Assembly (NCBI GenBank): GCA_013911715.1
Contig: JACEST010000119.1
Location: 1-6,120 of the forward strand
Origin: Sphingopyxis sp.
GTDB taxonomy: Bacteria; Pseudomonadota; Alphaproteobacteria; Sphingomonadales; Sphingomonadaceae
Direction of reading: 5' to 3'
DNA: 6,120 nt
The translations under genes and the position numbers were made by a program. Below, one piece after another: positions 1 to 5,536 of this stretch. Within the stretch, counting starts at the first letter, position 1. Each line of letters opens with the position of its first letter. The notes beneath the pieces were generated by a model, which saw only the letters and a program-made list of their open reading frames with translations, did not search any database and was not told the origin of the DNA.

Positions 1-980
1 ATCCTGGGGGCAAATCCCGCGCGGCCATGCTGGTTGCCGTAAACCGCCACATTGCGCGGCAGCGGATCATATTTCGCATCCTCATAAGGATAGCGATAGC
101 CGATCACCATCACATTGGCCGTGCCATGTTCCTCGATGACATTGTCGAACACATGAACATCGCGGTTGGCCATCACCAGCACACCGGTGCCGGTCGGCAC
201 GCTGGCGACGATATTGCCCTTCGGCGCAAAATTGGGGGTCATATTGTCGGTGATGACATTTTCATACACGCGCACGCTGTGTCCGCCCATTTGCGGCAAA
301 TTGGGCAAGTCGAACACCAGCACACCGCCAGTGTTCTTGGTCGCAATATTGCCCGTCACATCGGCGTTGAAGCTGTTCTCAATCTCTAACCCGGCGACAT
401 TCTCGGTCGCAATCGAATCGCGCACGATGATATTCTTCGACTGGCCGACATAAATGCCCGCGTCCGAGGCGCCGCGCACATAGACGCTGTCGACCAGCAC
501 GTCCGACGCCTCGACCGGATAAATGCCATAGGCGCCGTTGCTTTCCTTTGGCCCCGACAGCCATTCAACGCGCAGCCGGTAATAGATAATGCGGTCGGCG
601 CCCTTTGACTTGATCCCGTCTCCCTTGCTGTTGACCACCGCAAAGTCGGTCAGAAGCACATCATCGCTGGTCACAAGCAGCCCTTCGCCTGCGCCCATCT
701 GGCCGGTGAAATCGAGCACGCTGCCGTCGCTGCCCGCGCCGGCGCCGCGCAGCGTGACGCCATCGACGGCGAGCGAAAGCCCGTCGGTCAGCTTGAAAAT
801 CCCGTTGCCCAGTTCGACTGTGTCGCCGGGCTCGGCCAGGATCAGCGCTTCCTGCAACCGTTCCTGCGCGCTGTCGCCCGCCGCGACCGGGATGGTTTTG
901 GCGAGCAACGAAACCGGCAGTGCGGCGGCCGCCAGCACCGACAGGCCGGCCGCAATCTTATGTTGTTGGAATCGCATCAT
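1..980 (-). CDS. Secreted parallel beta-helix repeat protein (C-terminus beyond left edge)
   Basis: Open from ATG at 980 through 326 codons to the window edge with no stop, so the C-terminus is missing. Residues 1-27 look like a signal peptide: a basic start (Arg3, Lys9), a hydrophobic run at 10-26 and possible cleavage after Ala27. The rest is a right-handed parallel beta-helix with short hydrophobic strands separated by Asn/Asp/Gly turns. Examples are GDGIKSKGADRIIYYRLRV (120-138), DAGIYVGQSKNIIVRDS (173-189), GLEIENSFNADVTGN (197-211) and GTGVLVMANRDVHVFDN (264-280). The segments GGVLVFDLPNLP (218-229) and NFAPKGNIVASVPTGTG (250-266) resemble, from memory, the TIGR03805-type family, which is usually paired with a probable dihaem cytochrome (TIGR03806-type). 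Function is unknown; a periplasmic or cell-surface location is inferred. ATG-ATG at 980 and 977 are both possible starts; GGGGAGAGG (981-989) precedes them and its spacing slightly favours 977. Confidence 0.85.
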   Translation of the reverse strand, partial: MMRFQQHKIAAGLSVLAAAALPVSLLAKTIPVAAGDSAQERLQEALILAEPGDTVELGNGIFKLTDGLSLAVDGVTLRGAGAGSDGSVLDFTGQMGAGEGLLVTSDDVLLTDFAVVNSKGDGIKSKGADRIIYYRLRVEWLSGPKESNGAYGIYPVEASDVLVDSVYVRGASDAGIYVGQSKNIIVRDSIATENVAGLEIENSFNADVTGNIATKNTGGVLVFDLPNLPQMGGHSVRVYENVITDNMTPNFAPKGNIVASVPTGTGVLVMANRDVHVFDNVIEEHGTANVMVIGYRYPYEDAKYDPLPRNVAVYGNQHGRAGFAPR

Positions 981-998
981 CCTCTCCCCTTTGCAGGG

Positions 999-1027
999 AA
1001 TGTGCGGCAAAAGAGCCGCGATGCCAA
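999..1027 (-). promoter_or_regulatory. Weak promoter-like match and small hairpin upstream of the beta-helix gene
   Basis: The 90-bp gap between the racemase stop and the beta-helix start holds, on the minus strand, TTGGCA (1027-1022), 17 bases, then CACATT (1004-999). This is a good -35 but a poor -10. A five-pair GC hairpin overlaps it (GCGGC at 1004-1008, GCCGC at 1015-1019, six-base loop). Either the beta-helix gene has its own promoter here or it is read through from the racemase gene. The sequence does not decide. Confidence 0.2.
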
Positions 1028-1070
1028 GCGTCCACCAACACGGGCGCAGAGAAAGGCCTCGTCATCGCCG

Positions 1071-1769
1071 CTAGGGCGCATCCCCCAAAATCCAGTCCAC
1101 TCCGGCTTCGGCATGGATACGCGTGGTGTCATAAATCGGCAGGATATTGGCATCGCGGTCGACGATCAGGGTCAGCTCGGTGCTGGCCAGCACGATGGCA
1201 TTAATGTCCTGCTTGGCGATGTCGGTGATATACCCCTTCATCGCGCGGCGCGACGCTTCGGTCACCTTGCCCTGCATCAGCTCGTCATAGATGATATTGT
1301 CGATCGCCTCGACGCGGCTTTCGTCGAACGGGGCCAGGGTCACGCCATTGCTGACGAGCCGCTGGCGATACCAGCGTTCGGCCATCACGTTGCGCGTGCC
1401 GATAATCGCCACCGCTTTGATGCCGTCGGCGCGTAATTTCTGGCCGGTTTCGTCGATAATGTGGATCAGCGGGACCGAAATTGCGGCCTGAATGACATCG
1501 GCGACGCGGTACATGCTGTTGGCGCTGATCAGTATCGCGCTCGCCCCTGCCGCTTCCAACCGCTGCGCCGATGCACTCAGCGCCGTGGCGGCATGCGCCC
1601 ATTGTTCCTCACTCGTCAGGCGCGACAGATCGCAATTGTTGAGGCTTTCGATCAGCATCGGGGCCGAACAGGACGCGCTGACGCGCCGTTGCAGCCCACG
1701 GTTGATCAACCGATAATATTCTTCCGTCGCGGCCCAGCTCATGCCGCCGATCAGGCCCAATTTGCGCAT
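1071..1769 (-). CDS. Aspartate/glutamate racemase-family protein with both catalytic Cys replaced by Ser
   Basis: 232 residues, normal length for the Asp/Glu racemase superfamily. Hallmarks are the N-terminal LGLIGGMSWAATEEYYRLIN (4-23), which also fixes the start, and the C-terminal LPIYDTTRIHAEAGVDW just before residue 228. The two family cysteines, in contexts like CTNTMH and GCTE, abstract and donate the alpha proton from opposite faces. Here they read ISANSMYR with Ser82 and LASTELT with Ser196. Both codons are AGC, checked on the minus strand. The only cysteines are Cys34 and Cys46, outside these motifs. Classical two-base racemisation is therefore doubtful. The protein could be a sluggish or one-directional epimerase, another lyase or isomerase of the superfamily, or an amino-acid-binding protein. 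The ribosome site is weak (GAGAG about 10 bases upstream). It lies between the repeat cluster after pntB and the beta-helix gene, all on one strand. The fold assignment is firm; the activity is open. Confidence 0.88.
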   Translation of the reverse strand: MRKLGLIGGMSWAATEEYYRLINRGLQRRVSASCSAPMLIESLNNCDLSRLTSEEQWAHAATALSASAQRLEAAGASAILISANSMYRVADVIQAAISVPLIHIIDETGQKLRADGIKAVAIIGTRNVMAERWYRQRLVSNGVTLAPFDESRVEAIDNIIYDELMQGKVTEASRRAMKGYITDIAKQDINAIVLASTELTLIVDRDANILPIYDTTRIHAEAGVDWILGDAP

Positions 1770-1805
1770 AAAACCAACTCTCGCACCAAAAACCCGCCCG
1801 CCCTG

Positions 1806-1824
1806 TCCCGGACTTGATCCGGGA
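1806..1824. repeat. Short palindrome of the 'cggacttgatccg' repeat type
   Basis: TCCCGGACTTGATCCGGGA has 7-base arms around a 5-base loop. The core is, from memory, a very common dispersed palindrome in sphingomonads and related alphaproteobacteria. On the minus strand it is followed 12 bases later by TTTTT, so it might help end pnt transcription, but the distance is too great for a canonical intrinsic terminator. Confidence 0.6.
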
Positions 1825-1825
1825 T

Positions 1826-1882
1826 TGTCGAAGGGCTGTCCTTTTCTTCATCGGTGTCAGAAAAAAGAACAGTCCTTCGACA
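1826..1882. repeat. Long imperfect inverted repeat beyond pntB, REP-like
   Basis: The arm TGTCGAAGGGCTGTCCTT (1826-1843) pairs with 1865-1882, whose reverse complement is TGTCGAAGGACTGTTCTT. That is 16 of 18 positions, with a 21-base interior that can pair a little further through its T and A runs. It abuts the palindrome at 1806-1824. It lies in the 166-bp gap between the pntB stop and the racemase start, where it could act as a bidirectional terminator or an mRNA 3'-end stabiliser. I see no other gene in the gap. Confidence 0.65.
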
Positions 1883-1935
1883 GCGACCCGTTGGGAGCCA
1901 GGACATACGGGGAAGGAAAATTCAGCGGAGCAGAA

Positions 1936-3486
1936 TCAATGCCCGCCGCCGTTCATCGACTTTACAATATCCTCGCACATTTTCTTGGCATCGGCGAGCA
2001 GCATCATCGTCTGGTCCATGTAAAACACGTCATTATCGACCCCGGCATAACCGACCCCGCCCATGCTGCGCTTGATGAAGAACACCGTCTTGGCCTTGTC
2101 GACGTCAAACACCGGCATGCCATAAATGGGCGATGATTTGTCGGTCTTAGCCGCCGGATTGACGACGTCGTTCGCGCCGATGATGAACGCGACATCGGCC
2201 TGCGCAAATTCGCTGTTGATGTCCTCCAGCTCGAACACTTCATCATAGGGGACATTGGCTTCGGCGAGCAGGACGTTCATATGGCCGGGCATCCGGCCCG
2301 CAACCGGGTGGATGGCATATTTGACGCTGACGCCCTCTTTCTTGAGCGTGTCAGCCATTTCGCGCAAAGCGTGCTGCGCCTGGGCCACCGCCATCCCGTA
2401 ACCGGGGACAATGATCACGCTTTCGGCCTGGCTCATCATATAGGCGGCATCCTCGGCGCTGCCGCGCTTCCACGGGCGGTCGACCTTGGCGGCTTCGCCG
2501 CTGCTCGCGACCGCGCCGAAACCGCCGGCGATGACGCTGATGAAGCTGCGGTTCATCGCCTTGCACATGATGTACGACAGGATCGCGCCCGACGATCCCA
2601 CCAGCGCGCCGGTGATAATCATTGCGCTGTTCGACAGGGTGAAGCCCATCGCCGCCGCTGCCCAGCCCGAATAGCTGTTGAGCATGCTGACCACGACCGG
2701 CATGTCCGCCCCGCCGATGGGGATAATCAGCAGGAAGCCGATGAGGAAGCTCAATGCCACCACGGTCCAGAAAATCCACGGGGACTGGTCGATAGTGAAG
2801 TATCCGGTCAGACCGATGATTGCCGCCAGCGTGCCCAGGTTGATGACATGGCGCAGCGGCAAAATGATCGGCGCGCCCGACATTTTGCCCGCGAGTTTGA
2901 GGAAGGCGATGACCGAGCCGGAGAAGGTGATCGCGCCAATGGCCGCCCCCAGCCCCATTTCGACGCGGCTGACGGGGTTGATGACGCCGTCTGCACCCGC
3001 AATGCCAAAGCCCAGCGGAGCGAGGAATGCAGCAGCGGCGACCGCCACTGCAGCAAGGCCGACCAGACTGTGAAACGCCGCCACCAGCTGCGGCATGTCG
3101 GTCATCGCAATGCGCCGTGCGATCACGAAGCCAATGATGCCGCCAATAGCAATCGCGCCGATAATTTCGGGCAGGCTTGCCACATCGTGTGTCACCAGCG
3201 TGGTGACGACAGCAATCAGCATGCCGACCATGCCATAGCGATTGCCCGCGCGCGACGATGCGGGCGAGCTGAGGCCGCGCAGCGCGAGGATGAACAACAC
3301 GCCTGCGACAAGATAGGCCATGGAGACCCAAGCGGGCACTTCCTGCGCGCTGCCGCCTGCGGCATGGGCTGGTACCGCCAACATGGTCATCCCCGCGAAC
3401 GCGGGGACCCAGAGCCACACGGACCAGCGCTCGCCGCTTTGGGTTCCCGCTTTCGCGGGAATGACAGAGTTGTGCATGCCCCCCAT
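1936..3486 (-). CDS. pntB: Proton-translocating NAD(P)+ transhydrogenase, beta subunit
   Basis: 516 residues; E. coli PntB is about 462. Residues about 56-330 form the membrane domain with several hydrophobic helices. It includes AAFHSLVGLAAV with His139 (matching the proton-path His91 of E. coli), Asp261 in GGADMPVVVS, and Asn270 in SMLNSYSGWAAAA. Residues about 355-516 form the NADP(H)-binding domain III: GYGMAVAQAQ (362-371), GRMPGHMNVLLAEA (397-410), GANDVVNPAA (437-446), KRSM (472-475) and GYAG (479-482). It completes the inner-membrane enzyme that couples proton entry to NADPH formation. The start is the ATG at 3486, which overlaps the pntA2 TGA (TGATG) and has AAGAAGGA six bases upstream. 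The longer open frame up to 3906 only shadows pntA2. The extra N-terminal residues are odd: 8-34 are translated from an 80-bp palindromic element. A later start at Met35 or Met56 is possible but has no comparable ribosome site. Confidence 0.96.
   Translation of the reverse strand: MGGMHNSVIPAKAGTQSGERWSVWLWVPAFAGMTMLAVPAHAAGGSAQEVPAWVSMAYLVAGVLFILALRGLSSPASSRAGNRYGMVGMLIAVVTTLVTHDVASLPEIIGAIAIGGIIGFVIARRIAMTDMPQLVAAFHSLVGLAAVAVAAAAFLAPLGFGIAGADGVINPVSRVEMGLGAAIGAITFSGSVIAFLKLAGKMSGAPIILPLRHVINLGTLAAIIGLTGYFTIDQSPWIFWTVVALSFLIGFLLIIPIGGADMPVVVSMLNSYSGWAAAAMGFTLSNSAMIITGALVGSSGAILSYIMCKAMNRSFISVIAGGFGAVASSGEAAKVDRPWKRGSAEDAAYMMSQAESVIIVPGYGMAVAQAQHALREMADTLKKEGVSVKYAIHPVAGRMPGHMNVLLAEANVPYDEVFELEDINSEFAQADVAFIIGANDVVNPAAKTDKSSPIYGMPVFDVDKAKTVFFIKRSMGGVGYAGVDNDVFYMDQTMMLLADAKKMCEDIVKSMNGGGH
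3386..3465. repeat. 80-bp palindromic element translated in frame at the 5' end of pntB
   Basis: Terminal arms at 3386-3414 and 3437-3465 are inverted repeats matching at 25 of 29 positions, around a 22-base centre. Each arm is itself hairpin-like (CCCGCGAA...GCGGG). On the minus strand it reads VIPAKAGTQ ... WVPAFAGMT, the familiar translation of a palindromic repeat that recurs in many proteobacterial genomes. It encodes pntB residues 8-34 without a stop. I see no clear target-site duplication. Confidence 0.85.
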
Positions 3487-3779
3487 CACTTGTCCTTCTT
3501 CTTGTACATCGCCAGCATCCGCTCGGTCACCGCAAAGCCGCCGAAGATATTGACGCTTGCCATGACCACGGCGGCAAGGCCAAGCCATCTGGCTGCGGTC
3601 CCGGCCGACCCGATCACTGGCGCCGCGGCGGCAATCAGCGCACCGACGATAATCACCGAAGAAATCGCATTGGTCACCGCCATCAGCGGCGTGTGCAACG
3701 CGGGCGTGACGCTCCAGACGACATAATAGCCGACAAAACAGGCCAATACGAAGATGGAGAGGATAGAGATGAAATCCAT
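3486..3779 (-). CDS. pntA2: Transhydrogenase alpha subunit part 2, membrane component
   Basis: 97 residues with three hydrophobic helices: about 4-24 (ISILSIFVLACFVGYYVVWSV), about 39-56 and about 64-84. The family signatures VTPALHTPLMAVTNAISSVI (24-43) and NIFGGFAVTERML (77-89) are intact, followed by a basic tail KKKDK. It corresponds to the C-terminal membrane part of E. coli PntA, encoded separately in many alphaproteobacteria. It anchors the NAD-binding PntA1 to the PntB membrane domain. The ATG at 3779 is the family start. It shares its A with the TAA of the upstream DUF559 gene (TAATG), and GGAG (3790-3793) lies ten bases upstream, just outside the 55-bp repeat arm. Its TGA overlaps the pntB ATG. 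Translation therefore looks coupled on both sides. Confidence 0.95.
   Translation of the reverse strand: MDFISILSIFVLACFVGYYVVWSVTPALHTPLMAVTNAISSVIIVGALIAAAAPVIGSAGTAARWLGLAAVVMASVNIFGGFAVTERMLAMYKKKDK
3493..3500 (-). promoter_or_regulatory. Ribosome-binding site that sets the pntB start
   Basis: AAGAAGGA on the minus strand, inside the last codons of pntA2, ends six bases before the ATG at 3486. With the TGATG overlap it supports starting pntB upstream of the palindromic element, so the element's peptide would be made. Confidence 0.7.
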
Positions 3780-4198
3780 TATGGATGCGCTCCAGAAAAT
3801 CCTCCCCCTCTGGGGGAGGTGGCAGCGCGAAGCGCTGACGGTGGGGGCCTGTCGGCACAAAGGCGGACGATCGCGCCCGCGGCCGCTTCGACATCGCGCA
3901 GCACATCGGCTGCGGGAATGCGGATGATTTCTATACCCTTCTCTGCAAGGATTGCGTCACGCCGTGCATCCTTTGCGGGGTTTTCCCCCATTACATGAGC
4001 AATGCCATCAATCTCTATTCCAATGCGCTTCTCCGCGCAGTAAAAGTCGATGGCAAAATCGCCAACGGGGTGCTGTTTGCGAAACTTCACGCCTTCCGGC
4101 CGTCCGCGCAGCAATCGCCAGAGCAACACTTCGGGCAAACTCATTTCGCGCCGCAACTTGCGTGCGCGCTTGAGCGCTGTAGGTGTGTGGTCTTCCAC
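3779..4198 (-). CDS. DUF559 (PD-(D/E)XK nuclease-like) protein inserted in the pnt operon
   Basis: 139 residues from a GTG start. Residues about 11-116 match the DUF559 plan: ARKLRREMSLPEVLLWRLLRG (12-32), the core VKFRKQHPVGDFAIDFYC (37-54) with Asp51, IEIDGIAH (61-68) with Glu62, Asp64 and His68, then KDARRDAILAEKGIEIIRI (76-94). This is the Vsr/restriction-like nuclease fold, with Asp51, Glu62 and Asp64 as likely metal ligands. No substrate is known and nuclease activity is inferred. Residues 117-134 (RPPPSALRAATSPRGGGF) are translated from the left 55-bp inverted repeat and are not part of the domain. The GTG lies two bases inside the right arm, whose G-run (4205-4209) is the only ribosome-site-like sequence. 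Met19 (4144) is an alternative start but would lose conserved residues. The stop overlaps the pntA2 start. Transhydrogenase operons normally lack this gene, so it is probably an insertion. Confidence 0.85.
   Translation of the reverse strand: MEDHTPTALKRARKLRREMSLPEVLLWRLLRGRPEGVKFRKQHPVGDFAIDFYCAEKRIGIEIDGIAHVMGENPAKDARRDAILAEKGIEIIRIPAADVLRDVEAAAGAIVRLCADRPPPSALRAATSPRGGGFSGAHP
3797..3851. repeat. Left 55-bp inverted-repeat arm of the DUF559 unit
   Basis: Contains two hairpins: CCTCCCC-CTCTG-GGGGAGG and CAGCGC-GAA-GCGCTG, followed by GGTGGGGGCCTG. It is the exact reverse complement of 4201-4255. It is translated as the C-terminal tail of the DUF559 protein and ends four bases before the GGAG of pntA2. 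The two-hairpin layout resembles REP/BIME-type repeats. Confidence 0.92.
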
Positions 4199-4200
4199 GT

Positions 4201-4255
4201 CAGGCCCCCACCGTCAGCGCTTCGCGCTGCCACCTCCCCCAGAGGGGGAGGATTT
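4201..4255. repeat. Right 55-bp inverted-repeat arm of the DUF559 unit
   Basis: Exact reverse complement of the left arm over all 55 positions. The match breaks at 4200 and 4256. It lies 21 bases after the pntA1 stop and immediately before the DUF559 GTG, so in the mRNA it forms the 5' leader of that gene and supplies its G-rich ribosome-site-like stretch. Confidence 0.92.
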
Positions 4256-4276
4256 GCATGGCGAGCACGGTATCGC

Positions 4277-5401
4277 TCACCCCAACAACCGCTCATGCAC
4301 CACCTTGCCGCCGTGTGTCAGGCGGATGGCGGTGCCGATTTCCTCGTCGAGGACGGGCTTGCCCGCTTCCTTGTCCCAGAAGGCAGAGAGGAAATTGAAC
4401 AGGTTGCGCGCGAACAGCGCCGAGGCGTCTGCGGGCAGGGACGCAGGAATATTCCTCGCCCCAATCACCGACACACCATGAATCACCCGCGTTTCACCCG
4501 CGACGCAGCCTTCGACATTGCCGCCGCTTTCGGCCGCCATATCGACGATGACTGATCCGGCGCGCATCGTTGCGAGCTGTGCGTCCGAAATCAGCCGCGG
4601 CGCGGGGCGGCCAGGGATCAGCGCGGTGGTGATGACAATGTCCTGCTTGGCGATGTGGCTCGACACCAGCTCGGCCTGCGCGGCCTTATATTCATCGGAC
4701 ATTTCGGTGGCATAGCCGCCTGCGCCTTCGCCCTCGATGCCCGCAACGCTTTCGACGAAGATTGGCTTGGCGCCCAGCGACTGAATTTGTTCCTTGGTCG
4801 CGCTGCGCACGTCGGTCGCGCTGACTTGTGCGCCCAGCCGCCGTGCGGTGGCGATGGCTTGCAGCCCTGCGACGCCGACGCCCATGACGAAGGCCTTGGC
4901 CGCCTGAACCGTGCCCGCCGCCGTCATCATCATCGGAAAACCGCGGCCATAGGCGTTGGCGGCCATCAGCACGGCTTTATAACCCGCAAGGTTCGCCTGG
5001 CTCGACAAAATGTCCATCGATTGGGCGCGCGTGATGCGCGGCATAAATTCCATCGCCAGCGCCTCGATCCCCAGCGCGGCATAGGCATCGACGCGGGCGC
5101 GTTCTCCGAACGGGTTCAATCCGGCGGCGAGCCACGCGCCGTTGGCAAAGCCCTTCAGCGATTTGGGGTCGGGGCCCTGCACACCCAATATGATGTCGGC
5201 GCCCTTCAGCGTCGCGGCGCGGACGCCCACGCTGGCCCCGGCAGCGGTATAATCGGCGTCGGCAATCGACGCAGCCGCGCCCGCCCCGGCTTCGACCGCG
5301 ACTTCAGCACCCAGGCCGATGAATTTCTTGACAGTTTCGGGCGTCGCGGCAACCCGCGTTTCGCCGTCAGCATTTTCTTTCAAAACGGCGATTCGGGTCA
5401 T
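4277..5401 (-). CDS. pntA1: Transhydrogenase alpha subunit part 1, NAD(H)-binding domain
   Basis: 374 residues, the usual length for the separate NAD(H)-binding domain I (dI). It is related to alanine dehydrogenase and starts MTRIAVLKENADGETRVAATPET. MPRITRAQSMDILSSQANLAGY (120-141) contains the RQD-loop region with Gln135. The dinucleotide-binding loop is GVGVAGLQAIATARRLGA (174-191), with acidic Asp197 after the second strand for the NAD ribose. IVDMAAESGGNVEG (285-298) and NLFNFLSAFWD (333-343) are typical. This cytoplasmic domain oxidises NADH and passes hydride to NADP+ on PntB domain III. The gene starts 12 bases after the coxIV-like stop with no good Shine-Dalgarno sequence, suggesting coupling to that small gene. 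Its normal partner pntA2 begins about 500 bases downstream because of the DUF559 unit. No key motif is damaged. Confidence 0.97.
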   Translation of the reverse strand: MTRIAVLKENADGETRVAATPETVKKFIGLGAEVAVEAGAGAAASIADADYTAAGASVGVRAATLKGADIILGVQGPDPKSLKGFANGAWLAAGLNPFGERARVDAYAALGIEALAMEFMPRITRAQSMDILSSQANLAGYKAVLMAANAYGRGFPMMMTAAGTVQAAKAFVMGVGVAGLQAIATARRLGAQVSATDVRSATKEQIQSLGAKPIFVESVAGIEGEGAGGYATEMSDEYKAAQAELVSSHIAKQDIVITTALIPGRPAPRLISDAQLATMRAGSVIVDMAAESGGNVEGCVAGETRVIHGVSVIGARNIPASLPADASALFARNLFNFLSAFWDKEAGKPVLDEEIGTAIRLTHGGKVVHERLLG

Positions 5402-5413
5402 AGGTCAGGCCGA

Positions 5414-5536
5414 TCAGGATGAAATCAGGACGACGACAAGGATGGTGATCACCGCGGTGATGATGATCCCGGTCTTGGTCCATGCCAGAAATCCGTGATA
5501 GGTTTTCTCAGCAGTTTTCATATCCTGGTCGGCCAT
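5414..5536 (-). CDS. aa3-type cytochrome c oxidase subunit IV-like small membrane protein
   Basis: A 40-residue protein starting MADQDMKTAEKTYHGFLAW. A charged head carries the TYHGFL motif (12-17), then one membrane helix (about 23-38, GIIITAVITILVVVLI) and the end SS. This is the layout of the alphaproteobacterial aa3 oxidase subunit IV family (COX4_pro_2), a single-helix accessory subunit of the terminal oxidase in the inner membrane. AGGGGG (5545-5550) sits eight bases before the ATG, a good ribosome site. The TGA is 12 bases before pntA1, so the two genes are probably co-transcribed and this may be the first gene of the operon. The family call rests on the short motif and helix; the role in the oxidase is family knowledge. 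Confidence 0.82.
   Translation of the reverse strand: MADQDMKTAEKTYHGFLAWTKTGIIITAVITILVVVLISS

Larger units (their letters stand above)
3797..4255 (-). mobile_element. Candidate mobile unit: DUF559 gene between perfect 55-bp inverted repeats
   Basis: Two exactly identical, oppositely oriented 55-bp sequences (3797-3851 and 4201-4255) bracket the DUF559 coding region, with 349 bp between the arms. The unit fills the space between the pntA1 stop (4277) and the pntA2 ribosome site (3790-3793). The outer flanks show no obvious target duplication. No transposase is present. DUF559 is the only candidate enzyme, so the unit is either self-mobilised by the nuclease-like protein, mobilised in trans, or a cargo gene caught between two copies of a dispersed repeat. 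The boundaries are certain; mobility is inference. Confidence 0.55.

Noticed and set aside
1609..1851. 80-codon minus-strand open frame across the repeat cluster into the racemase gene
   Set aside because: It starts inside the palindrome and overlaps the racemase N-terminus out of frame, with no conserved motif.
1806..1882. Canonical rho-independent terminator for pntB
   Set aside because: Stems are present, but the T-run on the transcribed side is 12 bases from the nearest stem. Called a repeat with only possible terminator activity.
2351..3418. 355-codon minus-strand open frame overlapping pntB in another frame
   Set aside because: It has low-complexity His/Arg/Gly composition and no motifs, while the pntB frame is conserved end to end.
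2281..3726. 481-codon open frame on the plus strand opposite pntB
   Set aside because: Antisense to pntB and pntA2. The translation is rich in Arg, His, Asp and Ala with no domain pattern, as expected from the reverse of a GC-rich membrane-protein gene.
3487..3906. N-terminal extension of pntB to a 656-residue protein
   Set aside because: The extension overlaps pntA2 and the DUF559 tail in a third frame. The TGATG overlap and AAGAAGGA place the start at 3486.
3779..4255. Complete insertion sequence or toxin-antitoxin module
   Set aside because: There is no transposase motif, no second small gene and no visible target duplication; only a DUF559 gene between inverted repeats.
3797..4255. CRISPR array
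   Set aside because: The repeats occur as a single inverted pair rather than multiple direct repeats with regular spacers.
4655..5422. 255-codon plus-strand open frame opposite pntA1
   Set aside because: Antisense shadow of pntA1; it has no ribosome site and no recognisable domain.
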